A stretch of DNA of 64,000 bases, from NCBI GenBank assembly GCA_905206805.1, contig CAJLIR010000001.1, positions 1-64,000 of the forward strand. The letters are read 5' to 3'. The translations under genes were made by a program, and so were the position numbers. The DNA comes from an uncultured Caryophanales bacterium (GTDB taxonomy: Bacteria > Bacillota_I > Bacilli_A > RF39 > UBA660). Positions 42,651 to 50,870 of this stretch are shown in pieces (the stretch's first letter is position 1; each line of letters opens with the position of its first letter). Below the pieces are notes generated by a model. The model made no database searches, had not been told where the DNA came from, and saw only the letters and a program-made list of their open reading frames with translations.

Positions 42651-44753
42651 ATGATATTAATAATTGCTGAAAAACCATCACTTGCTAGAAATATTGTTGC
42701 AGGAATTGGTACAATGAAAAAACTAGATGGATATTTTGAAAATGAAGAATATATTGTAACTTGGGCATTTGGTCATTTATTTACATTATATGATATTGAA
42801 GATTATAGTGAAAAAAAGTGTGAAAATCCTAAATGGAATTTAGATAATATTCCTTGTTATCCTGAAACTTTTAAGTTTTCACTAAAAAAAGACAAATCAA
42901 AACAAATTGATAAAGGTATTTTAAAACAGTTTAATATTATTAAAAGTTTATGTAATAGAGAAGATGTTGTTCAAATTGTAAATGCTGGCGACTCGGACCG
43001 AGAAGGGGAAATTATTGTACGACTTTGTATTGAAAATGCTCTAAATAGTGAAAAAAAATTAACTCGTTTATGGTTACCAGACCAAACACCAGAAACAGTT
43101 AAACAAGGATTACTAGAAATGAAAGATGAAATAGAATATAATAATCTTGCCAATGAAGGTTTTGCTAGAACTTATATTGATTGGTTATATGGTGTTAATT
43201 TAACCCGTTTTGCAACACTTAAAACAGGAACTTTATTAAGAGTAGGTAGAGTAATTGTCCCTATTGTAAAAGCCATTTATGATAGAGATAAAGCAATAAA
43301 GAATTTTGTTCCTGATATATATTATGGAATTTCTTCAGAAGAAAAAACAAAAGATGAAGTTGTTGAATTAAATTCTAAAGAAAAATTTGATAAAAATGAC
43401 ATAAAAAAAGCTATTAATTTATGTGAAAAATATAATAACGAAAAAGCTATTGTTACAAATAAAAGTGTAAAAAAAGATACATTACAACCTGGAAAACTAT
43501 ATTCACTTACTAAGTTGCAAAATTACTTAGGAAAAAAATATAAAATGCCAATGGATAAATCACTTTCTATTGTACAGAAACTTTATGAGGAAGGATATCT
43601 AACTTACCCAAGAACCAATTCTGAGTATTTAGCAACAAATGAAAAAGATAAAATAAAAAAAATAATAGAAAATATATCAAAACTTAACTATCCAATTAAA
43701 TTTAAAGATAAAAAAACAATATTTGATGATTCAAAAATAGAATCACACTCTGCTTTAACACCTACATATAAATTACCGAACTTAAATAATTTAACAGATG
43801 ATGAAAAAATTGTATATAAATCAGTTTTAAATAGATTTGTAGCTGTTTTTTGTAGTGAAGAATGTAAGATAGAAAAAACAGAAATAAAAATTAAAGTAGG
43901 GGATTTAGAAGAATTTGTTTTAAAAGGAAATGTTATAATTGAAGCTGGATGGACAAAATATGATGAATATTCTAAAAATGATAAAATATTACCAAACTTA
44001 AATATTAATGATGAAGTCAATATTAAGTTTGAACCTAAAGAAAAGAAAAAAACACCACCAAAACACTATACAATAGAAACTCTAAATAATTATTTAAAAA
44101 ATCCATTTAAAGAAGATAAGGCTAAATTGGATGAAGAAAATGATGATGATACAGAAGATTATAAAGCAATTTTTGAAGGACTAGAACTTGGTACAGAAGC
44201 TACAAGAACTGGAATTATTGAAAATGCGATTAATAGTAAGTATATTGAATTAAAAAAAGATGTTTATTATATATTACCAGGTGGAGAATATTTAATTGAT
44301 TCATTGATGCAAATGAATATAAATATGGATAAATATAAAACCAGTACATTAGGTCAAGGACTTAAAAAAGTTTATAGAGGAGAGATAACTATAAATGATG
44401 TAGTTGATCTAACGAAAAAAGAAATAAATGAAGTATTTGATAAACGTAATAATTGCGGTTTAAACACAGATACAGGATTCTTTAATGATGTTATAGGTAT
44501 TTGCCCTATATGTGGGAAAAATGTCGTTAAAACACGATTTAATTACGGATGTACAGGATATAGGGAAGGATGCAACTTTAAAATTAATTTTGTCATATGT
44601 AAAAGAATAATTTCTAAGAATATGGCTATTGACTTATTAAAAAATAAAAAAACCTTTAAAATAAATGGCTTTATTTCAAAAGATGGCAAACCTTTTTCTG
44701 GAGTTCTAGTTTTGGATAATGAAGGTAAAATTAATTTTGATTTTAGCAATTAA
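42651..44753 (+). CDS. topB: DNA topoisomerase III
   Basis: 700 residues. Type IA topoisomerase for decatenation and recombination intermediates. TOPRIM: LIIAEKPSLARNI and NAGDSDREGEIIVR. Active-site Tyr is Y319 in LTYPRTNSEYL. The C-terminal zinc finger has CPICGKNVVKTRFNYGC (four-Cys pattern completed by C in EGCNF). The size and the EATRTGIIE segment match TopB rather than TopA. TATAAT at 42623-42628 may be its -10. Confidence 0.94.
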   Translation: MILIIAEKPSLARNIVAGIGTMKKLDGYFENEEYIVTWAFGHLFTLYDIEDYSEKKCENPKWNLDNIPCYPETFKFSLKKDKSKQIDKGILKQFNIIKSLCNREDVVQIVNAGDSDREGEIIVRLCIENALNSEKKLTRLWLPDQTPETVKQGLLEMKDEIEYNNLANEGFARTYIDWLYGVNLTRFATLKTGTLLRVGRVIVPIVKAIYDRDKAIKNFVPDIYYGISSEEKTKDEVVELNSKEKFDKNDIKKAINLCEKYNNEKAIVTNKSVKKDTLQPGKLYSLTKLQNYLGKKYKMPMDKSLSIVQKLYEEGYLTYPRTNSEYLATNEKDKIKKIIENISKLNYPIKFKDKKTIFDDSKIESHSALTPTYKLPNLNNLTDDEKIVYKSVLNRFVAVFCSEECKIEKTEIKIKVGDLEEFVLKGNVIIEAGWTKYDEYSKNDKILPNLNINDEVNIKFEPKEKKKTPPKHYTIETLNNYLKNPFKEDKAKLDEENDDDTEDYKAIFEGLELGTEATRTGIIENAINSKYIELKKDVYYILPGGEYLIDSLMQMNINMDKYKTSTLGQGLKKVYRGEITINDVVDLTKKEINEVFDKRNNCGLNTDTGFFNDVIGICPICGKNVVKTRFNYGCTGYREGCNFKINFVICKRIISKNMAIDLLKNKKTFKINGFISKDGKPFSGVLVLDNEGKINFDFSN

Positions 44754-44763
44754 GGAGGTATTT

Positions 44764-45528
44764 ATGGAAGAGAAAAAATTAGATTTAAGTATAGCTACTA
44801 TATTACAAATTTTAACAGTTTCATTAACAGGATTAACATTATTTTGTACATTTATAGATTATATAAGTCAAATGATATGGTTTGATTATTGGAGTATAGA
44901 TAAAGCTTTTTTTAATCAAAACTTATCAAACATTACAAATAACCTAATATATTATTTTTTTGTTACACTAATTTTACTGTTTCCATTTATTAAATATTTT
45001 AAAAATCTTTATTATAAAGAAAAACTCAGTAGTCGAATTAAATCATATATTTTATTTACTGTCATTTATACATTCTTTTTTATACAAAATACAGCAATTT
45101 TTAATTCTAAAAATGAAGAATTTCTTGTATATTTTTTTGGTTTATTATTGTGTTTAAAACTAATGAAAATATATATATATAAAATTATTAAATTCATTGA
45201 TAAAATGAAAGAAAAGGACTATATTTTTATTACATATAGAGAAATAATAGAAAATATATTAATATTTTTTGTAGTAATATTCATATCATTTTCTCTAATA
45301 GGTTTACTTAAACCTTTTTTAAAAAGAGATTATAAAATTATTGATAATGATAATTCTTGCAATACAATTTTATATTCTACGCAGGATTATTACATAGTAG
45401 CAGAATGTAAAATTGAACAAAATGATTTAATTATTTATAAAGATTTACAAAGAAAAATAGATAATTATGACATCGCTTATCAAACAAGAAATTTTAATTC
45501 TATAAAAATAAAAACTTCGAAATATTAG
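44764..45528 (+). CDS. Membrane protein of unknown function
   Basis: 254 residues from ATG 44764, set by AAGGAGG; the frame is open further upstream inside topB but has no RBS. Four to five TM segments (about 10-32, 57-77, 90-110, 118-138, 160-183) and a C-terminal extracytoplasmic domain with two cysteines (NSCNT, ECKIE). No recognisable family. It begins 10 nt after the topB stop and ends in a terminator, so it is probably the distal gene of that transcript. Confidence 0.65.
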   Translation: MEEKKLDLSIATILQILTVSLTGLTLFCTFIDYISQMIWFDYWSIDKAFFNQNLSNITNNLIYYFFVTLILLFPFIKYFKNLYYKEKLSSRIKSYILFTVIYTFFFIQNTAIFNSKNEEFLVYFFGLLLCLKLMKIYIYKIIKFIDKMKEKDYIFITYREIIENILIFFVVIFISFSLIGLLKPFLKRDYKIIDNDNSCNTILYSTQDYYIVAECKIEQNDLIIYKDLQRKIDNYDIAYQTRNFNSIKIKTSKY

Positions 45529-45549
45529 TTCTATTCTAATATTTTTTTT
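45521..45549 (+). terminator. Terminator after the topB-linked membrane gene
   Basis: AATATTAG (45521-45528, containing the stop codon) pairs with CTAATATT (45536-45543), then a T run. Confidence 0.75.
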
Positions 45550-45578
45550 ATAAAATCATATAATTAATTGGTGATATT

Positions 45579-46343
45579 ATGGACAAAGCTACAATTTATT
45601 CATTTTTGCTTACAACTATTGCAGGATTATCAACAATTATTGGTAGTTTAATTATATTTATAAAAAAATATGATAAAGATAAAATTATATGTGCTTCATT
45701 AAGTTTTGCATCTGCTGTTATGATAACTGTGTCATTAACTGATTTAATTCCATCAGCACTTAGTCTTTTTAGAGAAAAATATGTAACAATTTTTTCTATT
45801 ATTTTATTATTGATAGGCATTAATTTAGGATTAATTTTATCTTTTTTAATAGATAAATATTTACCTGATAATGATTTAAAAACAAATAATAAAAAATTAT
45901 ATAGAGTAGGGATAATTTCGATGTTAGCAATTATTTTACATAATATTCCTGAAGGTATGGCAACATTTATGGCGAGTAATACCGATATTAGTCTTGGTAT
46001 TTCATTAACTATTGCAATAGCTTTACATAATATACCAGAAGGAATTAGTATATCAGTACCAATTTATTATGCAACAAATAGTAAAATAAAAGCTATATCT
46101 TATACTGCTCTATCTGGATTATCAGAATTATTTGGTGCAATAATAACATATCTTTTTTTAAAACCATTTATTAACGATATAATTATGGGATTATTATTTT
46201 CTATAATTGCTGGTATAATGATGCACATATCACTATACGAATTATTTCCAACGTCATTAAAACTAAATAATAAAAAAATAACTATTTTTTCTTTTATTTT
46301 TGGAATATTATTTATGACTATTAATCATTTAATTTTTAATTAA
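45579..46343 (+). CDS. ZIP-family divalent metal transporter
   Basis: 254 residues, eight TM segments. The metal-binding TM4 and TM5 signatures are HNIPEGMATFMA and ALHNIPEGISISVPIYYAT, as in ZupT-type transporters; the variable cytosolic loop follows TM3. It imports zinc or related ions, but specificity cannot be read from sequence. It stands alone between two terminators, with a weak RBS (TTGGTGAT). Confidence 0.93.
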   Translation: MDKATIYSFLLTTIAGLSTIIGSLIIFIKKYDKDKIICASLSFASAVMITVSLTDLIPSALSLFREKYVTIFSIILLLIGINLGLILSFLIDKYLPDNDLKTNNKKLYRVGIISMLAIILHNIPEGMATFMASNTDISLGISLTIAIALHNIPEGISISVPIYYATNSKIKAISYTALSGLSELFGAIITYLFLKPFINDIIMGLLFSIIAGIMMHISLYELFPTSLKLNNKKITIFSFIFGILFMTINHLIFN

Positions 46344-46363
46344 AATAGAGTAGGGAATAATAA

Positions 46364-46383
46364 AAAGAGACATTTGTCTCTTT
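46364..46383. terminator. Terminator after the ZIP gene
   Basis: AAAGAGACA (46364-46372) and TGTCTCTTT (46375-46383) form a hairpin with flanking A and T tracts. It also lies just beyond the end of the convergent small gene. Confidence 0.7.
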
Positions 46384-46390
46384 ATTTGGG

Positions 46391-46558
46391 TTATCTGCAA
46401 TCTTTATTATCAAAATTATTGTTTTTGCAGTTAGTAATTATATTGTTTGATTCATTAGTAAATCCAACATTGTCATTATGACGAGCATTACTGTTAGCTG
46501 TGTTACTAATTTTATTATTTTTAGTAGCTTTTGATTGCATTTTACTATTCTTTTTCAT
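46391..46558 (-). CDS. Small Asn-rich protein, 55 aa
   Basis: Strong Shine-Dalgarno GGGTGAT (plus 46564-46570) five bases before ATG 46558. The product is extremely rich in Asn, Lys and Ser (MKKNSKMQSKATKNNK..., middle ARHNDNVGFTNESNN) and has two cysteines near the C-terminus. Low complexity and basic, so it could be a DNA- or spore-associated protein, but it lacks the alpha/beta or gamma SASP signatures. A real gene is supported mainly by the RBS and the clean frame between terminators. Confidence 0.55.
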   Translation of the reverse strand: MKKNSKMQSKATKNNKISNTANSNARHNDNVGFTNESNNIITNCKNNNFDNKDCR

Positions 46559-46609
46559 TCTTGATCACCCAATAATATTATTAACCATTATCAATTAAAT
46601 ATTCATTTT

Positions 46610-46726
46610 TTATGCAAATAAAATTAAAATTAAAATTGTAATGACTATTGTTGCTATAATTAATGCTAAAAAGGCGTACAATAATTTTCCTACACTAGAA
46701 CGTATAATACTTTTAATATATTCCAT
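46610..46726 (-). CDS. Single-TM micropeptide, 38 aa
   Basis: ATG 46726 follows GGAAGA by 9 nt. The peptide MEYIKSIIRSSVGKLL has a short amphipathic start and then one continuous hydrophobic helix (AFLALIIATIVITILILILFA) ending at the stop. Typical of membrane micropeptides in Bacillota; identity unknown. Confidence 0.45.
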   Translation of the reverse strand: MEYIKSIIRSSVGKLLYAFLALIIATIVITILILILFA

Positions 46727-47058
46727 TTTTAAATCTTCCTTATTATCATTAGTTAACATAATATAAATTATACGAAGTAAATAATATAATCATTTATATA
46801 TATATGTTAATCAAATCATTAATATAAAACCAATTAATATTACTATATAAATATATATAATTTTTTAATAAAATTATATATTATGAACATAATATTAATA
46901 TCTTACTATGTATATAATAATTCATAAAATACTATATTTATTTAACAAATTTTACTGCTAAATATCATTTAAATTAATATAATTAATATAATAGATGTAT
47001 TATAATTCAACTACAATAATTATTTTGTTAAAACTCTAGTAAAACATCAATAAAAACT
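46727..47058. other. Very AT-rich intergenic region
   Basis: No gene seen on either strand. It contains several AT-only inverted repeats, the longest TATATAATTTT (46854-46864) with AAAATTATATA (46870-46880). With no GC pairs these carry little evidential weight. Confidence 0.5.
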
Positions 47059-47090
47059 AATAGGGGACATTTATATATAATTCCCCTATT
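47059..47090 (-). terminator. Terminator of the XRE regulator gene
   Basis: AATAGGGGA (47059-47067) pairs with TCCCCTATT (47082-47090). Read on the minus strand it is followed by AGTTTTTA. The GC-rich core stands out in this genome. Confidence 0.75.
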
Positions 47091-47095
47091 TTCTA

Positions 47096-47872
47096 TTAAT
47101 TTACTTTTCTAGATTGAATTTCAGCTATTTTTTCAAAAACTTCTGCTGCATTTTGACTACTAATTTCATTATAACCAAGTTCTCTTAATGCTTGAACTTT
47201 TATTGTGTTTAATTCAAGTGTACGACTCATTTTTTCTTCCATCTTATGTTCAATTTGATTTACAAAACGTTTATGAGATTCAGCCAATCTAGTTTTAGAA
47301 GCACCACCATTATTATATAAGGACATTGCTGAGAACATTATACTTTCAAAAATAAATTGTTCATCTTCATTAAATGCAAATTCAGTTGGTTTAATTGCTC
47401 CGGTAGCTTTAGCCATATAAGCCAAAATATATTTTAGTTCTTTACTTGTTTCCATAGTTTGTAAATAATAATACAAATATCTATAAGCATTATATGTATC
47501 TGAATCATTATCATCATCAAGATTTTCCCTTAATAATTCAATTATATTATGCAATAATTCTTTTTGCTTTTTTCCAATTCCATTATATAAATTACTATCT
47601 ACAACTTCACTTTTTTGAGAATTATCAAATAAACTATTTAACCTTGTTTCGACACTTAAAATATAATCTGTGTCTACTTTTATATTCTGAACATCTTCTG
47701 CTGATTTAACCCCTAATAAATTTAGTAATAAAACTTTTTTATCTTTTGGCCATTTATTAATATCATCTAACTCCAAATAATTATAAATCATTTGTCTTGA
47801 TACACCTAATACTTTTGCTAATTTAACTTTTGATATTCCTAGTTCGTGTAATATATCATTTAGTCTATTCAT
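47096..47872 (-). CDS. XRE-family helix-turn-helix regulator
   Basis: 258 residues from ATG 47872; AGGAGGG just upstream excludes the earlier in-frame start. The N-terminal HTH is LNDILHELGISKVKLAKVL and VSRQMIYNYLE, followed by a helical C-terminal domain of about 190 residues with no known ligand pocket. It has its own promoter and terminator and no partner gene. Whether it represses, activates, or controls itself is unknown. Confidence 0.78.
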   Translation of the reverse strand: MNRLNDILHELGISKVKLAKVLGVSRQMIYNYLELDDINKWPKDKKVLLLNLLGVKSAEDVQNIKVDTDYILSVETRLNSLFDNSQKSEVVDSNLYNGIGKKQKELLHNIIELLRENLDDDNDSDTYNAYRYLYYYLQTMETSKELKYILAYMAKATGAIKPTEFAFNEDEQFIFESIMFSAMSLYNNGGASKTRLAESHKRFVNQIEHKMEEKMSRTLELNTIKVQALRELGYNEISSQNAAEVFEKIAEIQSRKVN

Positions 47873-47891
47873 CTTGTACCCTCCTAATATC

Positions 47892-47919
47892 ATTTTATCA
47901 TTTATATGTCAAATGTCAA
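47892..47919 (-). promoter_or_regulatory. Promoter of the XRE regulator gene
   Basis: On the minus strand TTGACA (plus 47914-47919), 16-nt spacer, TAAAAT (plus 47892-47897). TTGACA is repeated immediately as TTTGACA, giving a short direct repeat over the -35 that could serve as an operator. Confidence 0.6.
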
Positions 47920-47945
47920 GTGTAAAGCTTTAGTCTAGTAATTTT

Positions 47946-49052
47946 TTATAAGTACCATAGTTTTTGACCATTTTTTCTTACTTCTTTTATTATGCCACCA
48001 CCTAAACATTCATCGTTTTCATAAAAAACACATGCTTGTCCTGGTGTAACTGATTTAACTCCTTGTGGATATTTAACAATTATATTAAAATTATCTAAAT
48101 ATTCTAATTTAACTTGATTATCTGTTTGGCGGTATCTAAATTTTGCAGTACATTCAAGTGGTTTATGATCACTTATCCAATTTACTTGTTCAATAACTGC
48201 TTCAGTACTGATTAAATAATCATTTTTTTCATTAAATGCAACATATAAAATATTTTTATCTAGATTTTTTCCAACAACAAATAATTTATCATTATTTCCA
48301 CCTAAATTTAATCCTTTTCTTTGACCAATTGTATAATACATTAATCCAATATGTTCCCCTACTACCTCATTTGTATCAATATTTAGTATTTTACCAGGTA
48401 TATTCGGCAAATAATTTTTTAAAAAATCCTTGAAATTTCTTTCTCCAATAAAACAAATACCTGTTGAATCTTTTTTGTGAGCAGTTATTAAATCATATTT
48501 TTCAGCTATTTTTCTAACAACTGGTTTTTCTAATTCCCCAACTGGAAATAATACATTTTCTAATTGTTTGTTAGATAATTGTGATAAAAAATACGATTGG
48601 TCCTTATTATTATCTAACCCTCTATATAGTTTACCGTCTTTAACTCGTGCGTAATGACCTGTTGCTATATAATCAGCACCTAATTTTTTTGCTTCTTTTA
48701 CAAATGCATCAAATTTAATATATTTGTTACACATAATATCAGGATTAGGCGTTCTTCCTTTTTTTAATTCATCTAGAAAATATGTAAAAACATAATCCCA
48801 ATATTCTTTTACAAAATCTATTCTATGTAAAGGAATGTTAAGTTTTTTACAAACTGATAAAGCATCATTATAATCCTGTTCTTGAGGACAAATATTATTA
48901 TTTAGTGTTGGATTTCCTAGAATATCATTATTTATAGAACTATCCCAATTTCTCATAAATAAGCCGATTACATTGTAACCTTCCTCTATTAATTTAATAG
49001 CAGCAACGCTACTATCTACTCCACCACTCATACCTACTACTACGGTTTTCAT
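47946..49052 (-). CDS. mnmA: tRNA-uridine 2-sulfurtransferase MnmA
   Basis: 368 residues. Thiolates U34 of tRNA-Lys, -Glu and -Gln. PP-loop VGMSGGVDSSVAA at the N-terminus; catalytic cysteines in PDIMCNKYIKFD and STGICFIGERNF; tRNA-binding YIATGHYAR; C-terminal beta-barrel with RYRQTDNQV and VTPGQACVFYENDECLGGG. The cysteine desulfurase partner is not adjacent. Single gene. Confidence 0.96.
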   Translation of the reverse strand: MKTVVVGMSGGVDSSVAAIKLIEEGYNVIGLFMRNWDSSINNDILGNPTLNNNICPQEQDYNDALSVCKKLNIPLHRIDFVKEYWDYVFTYFLDELKKGRTPNPDIMCNKYIKFDAFVKEAKKLGADYIATGHYARVKDGKLYRGLDNNKDQSYFLSQLSNKQLENVLFPVGELEKPVVRKIAEKYDLITAHKKDSTGICFIGERNFKDFLKNYLPNIPGKILNIDTNEVVGEHIGLMYYTIGQRKGLNLGGNNDKLFVVGKNLDKNILYVAFNEKNDYLISTEAVIEQVNWISDHKPLECTAKFRYRQTDNQVKLEYLDNFNIIVKYPQGVKSVTPGQACVFYENDECLGGGIIKEVRKNGQKLWYL

Positions 49053-49121
49053 CCAATCATTCCCTTCACTAGAAATTTACAGTATTATTATAGCACTATT
49101 TGAAATATATGTAAAATTATA

Positions 49122-49141
49122 AAAAAGCCATAAGGCTTTTT
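49122..49141 (-). terminator. Terminator of the spoIIM gene
   Basis: AAAAAGCC (49122-49129) pairs with GGCTTTTT (49134-49141), loop ATAA; it overlaps the spoIIM stop codon. Confidence 0.8.
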
Positions 49142-49766
49142 ACAAAAATGATATTACTAATTTAATAATATGTGGTGTTATAAAAATTTCTATAGTTGAT
49201 GTTAATATTACAGAAATTAAACAGATTATTAATACCTTCAAATATTTATTCATTATAAATTTAAAATCAAGTGTTTGTTTTTTTATAATTGTTTGGATCA
49301 TCTTTAATGATAAAGATATAGAATACATTGCAAGAAAAATATATACAAAAATATTTATAATCATATGCGGAAATATATAGGCAAGCGCTAATAAACAACC
49401 TTTTAATTTATAATTAACTATTATGCTAGCAATAGAAAACCCCATTATAAATGTTTTTGAAAAAAATATAAATATAGTAATAGGAAGTCCAATTATCGAA
49501 ATTCCTAATAACCAAATAAGTAAAATATAGCCAACATTGGATATTATCGAATTGATAAAACTTGCATTATAATCTAAACTATTATTTTGAATATTATAAA
49601 TAAAATTATTTAAAAATTCACTCACTAATTTACTATCATCTGAATTTAAGGCAATGTTTAAAATTGTGCCAATAATTACTCCGATTATTCCAATTATACT
49701 TAGAAAAATTAACATATTTTTATTAGTTTTAATATTGCTTTTAATCTTGTCCAATAATTTTTTCAT
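49140..49766 (-). CDS. spoIIM: Stage II sporulation protein M
   Basis: 208 residues with five hydrophobic segments. In Bacillus the SpoIIM-IIP-IID complex degrades septal peptidoglycan and drives engulfment of the forespore. Features shared with SpoIIM: ILLIWLLGISIIGLPITIFIFFSKTFIMGFSIASIIV (key GFS.A), KGCLLALAYIFPHMIINI and a basic N-terminal cytosolic segment. B. subtilis has spoIIM near xerD-drm; here it is about 8 kb from xerD-deoB. spoIIP and spoIID are not in the window. Confidence 0.82.
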   Translation of the reverse strand: MKKLLDKIKSNIKTNKNMLIFLSIIGIIGVIIGTILNIALNSDDSKLVSEFLNNFIYNIQNNSLDYNASFINSIISNVGYILLIWLLGISIIGLPITIFIFFSKTFIMGFSIASIIVNYKLKGCLLALAYIFPHMIINIFVYIFLAMYSISLSLKMIQTIIKKQTLDFKFIMNKYLKVLIICLISVILTSTIEIFITPHIIKLVISFL

Positions 49767-49853
49767 ATCATCACCTATAAAATAATATTTAAAATTATAA
49801 TTAATATTCCAAAAAATTAAAATATATAGTATAATTTATGTTGAGGTGTTATC

Positions 49854-49940
49854 ATGAACGAAAAATTTAAAAAAGCTATGGTAATTTTTATGCTAGTTGC
49901 TGTTATTGCAATGTTTGTATCATCTTTAATATTTATTTAA
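49854..49940 (+). CDS. Prli42-like (DUF4044-type) membrane micropeptide, 28 aa
   Basis: GAGGTG (49843-49848), then ATG 49854. The peptide is MNEKFKKAMVIFMLVAVIAM plus FVSSLIFI: basic start, single TM, MLV..I.M..SS pattern. Length and pattern match the stressosome-associated micropeptide Prli42 of Listeria and its DUF4044 relatives. TATAAT at 49829-49834 is a likely -10. The assignment rests on pattern only; no stressosome gene is in the window. Confidence 0.6.
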   Translation: MNEKFKKAMVIFMLVAVIAMFVSSLIFI

Positions 49941-49968
49941 AAAAATTAAAAAACTACTAACAAAGTGG

Positions 49969-50023
49969 TTAAATAAAAAACTGATATTTTGAGCTTTACT
50001 CTCTGTATCAGTTTTTTATTTAA
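49969..50023. terminator. Large bidirectional terminator-like inverted repeat
   Basis: An 18-bp perfect inverted repeat: TTAAATAAAAAACTGATA (49969-49986) with its complement at 50006-50023, separated by 19 nt. It has T-rich exits on both strands between the convergent Prli42-like gene and the gene at 50061. Confidence 0.7.
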
Positions 50024-50060
50024 CAAATATTAAGATATTAATTTATTCCTACTTATAATC

Positions 50061-50462
50061 TTATTTTAACTTTGAATTAATTAATTTTCTGATTGCTTCA
50101 ATTTCCTCATATTTATCATCTATTTCATTTTTATAATTCTTAGATATTTTATAAATAGTAATTAATGCGGATATATATGATGAAATCGATACAATAATTC
50201 CTAGTGTAGAAAATCCTTGTATTATTAAAAATAGTCCGAAAATTAATAAGATTAAAAATGTTATTGATAAAATAATTAATTGTAATTTGTTTTTGTGCTC
50301 TTGCTCTAATTCAGTAATTCTTAATTTAAGATAATCTAATTGTTCATCTTTAGTCAACTGCATTTTTTCCATATTGGCTAATACATTATTATAAACTATT
50401 TGACTTTTAGATTCATCTTTACTTCCAATGCTTATATTTATACTACCCTTTTCCTTTTTCAT
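50061..50462 (-). CDS. Small two-TM protein with coiled-coil segments, unknown
   Basis: 133 residues. A charged N-terminal helical region (KMQLTKDEQLDYLKLRITELEQEHKN) precedes two TM segments (about 61-82 and 86-104), and a second charged helix closes the protein (YKNEIDDKYEEIEAIRKL). No family recognised. AAAGAGGGAT precedes the start. It is the nearest intact gene to the CRISPR/tracrRNA remnant but carries no Cas-like feature. Confidence 0.6.
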   Translation of the reverse strand: MKKEKGSINISIGSKDESKSQIVYNNVLANMEKMQLTKDEQLDYLKLRITELEQEHKNKLQLIILSITFLILLIFGLFLIIQGFSTLGIIVSISSYISALITIYKISKNYKNEIDDKYEEIEAIRKLINSKLK

Positions 50463-50556
50463 ATAATCCCTCTTTCTTGAGGTATTATTATATATTTTTT
50501 ATGTATAAAAGTCAATAAAAATTACTATTTTACAATAGTTACCCAAACAAATTAAT

Positions 50557-50595
50557 AAATTTAATACTATATTCTAAAATACAGGTATTAAATTT
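50557..50595 (-). terminator. Inverted repeat downstream of the 23-aa ORF
   Basis: AAATTTAATAC (50557-50567) and GTATTAAATTT (50585-50595) are perfectly complementary across 17 nt. T-rich sequence follows on the plus strand and is weaker on the minus. Confidence 0.4.
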
Positions 50596-50633
50596 AATTT
50601 TTTATAATTATTTAGCTTCATATTTCTAAATTA

Positions 50634-50705
50634 TTATTTTCTTTTTTTCGCAAAATCACATAAACCACACCAAATAACAAGTGCTATTATTAAAATTGTT
50701 CCCAT
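50634..50705 (-). CDS. Possible 23-aa membrane micropeptide
   Basis: ATG 50705 lies downstream of a strong AAGGAGGA (spacer about 12-14 nt, longer than usual). The product MGTILIIALVIWCGLCDFAK ends KRK: one hydrophobic helix and a basic tail. The strong RBS is the main support. Confidence 0.4.
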   Translation of the reverse strand: MGTILIIALVIWCGLCDFAKKRK

Positions 50706-50738
50706 TTTACTATATATATCCTCCTTAATTTTGTTTAA

Positions 50739-50870
50739 ATTTTAATACAATTTAATATAACATAGATTTAAAACTAAAGTACAATTAAAAAGAATTAAAG
50801 AACTGTTTTAATACCATTTAAGATGACATAGATCTAAAACATATCGAATAAGACCAGTCTGTAGATAATT
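50739..50870 (-). CRISPR. Residual type II CRISPR array: two repeats, two 30-nt spacers
   Basis: A full 36-nt repeat lies at 50805-50840. Read on the minus strand it starts GTTTTAGATCTATGTCATCT and ends ATTAAAAC. This is strikingly like type II-A repeats, including the S. pyogenes one (GTTTTAGAGCTATG...AAAAC). A degenerate copy at 50739-50774 has about five changes, as expected of the trailer-end repeat, so transcription would run right to left. Spacers are 50775-50804 and 50841-50870, both exactly 30 nt. The second spacer is bounded on the right not by a third repeat but by the tracrRNA anti-repeat (50871-50898), whose 28 bases are identical to the repeat. No leader and no cas gene are visible. 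Confidence 0.88.

Noticed and set aside
43688..44020. Minus-strand 110-codon frame inside topB
   Set aside because: Shadow of the topoisomerase reading frame, with no start signal.
46727..47058. AT-only inverted repeats and TATATA runs as an origin or regulatory array
   Set aside because: There is no DnaA-box cluster, no GC content in the stems, and such patterns arise by chance in this composition.
49969..50023. 18-bp inverted repeat as insertion-sequence ends
   Set aside because: Only 19 nt lie between the arms, and T tracts on both sides between convergent genes fit a terminator.
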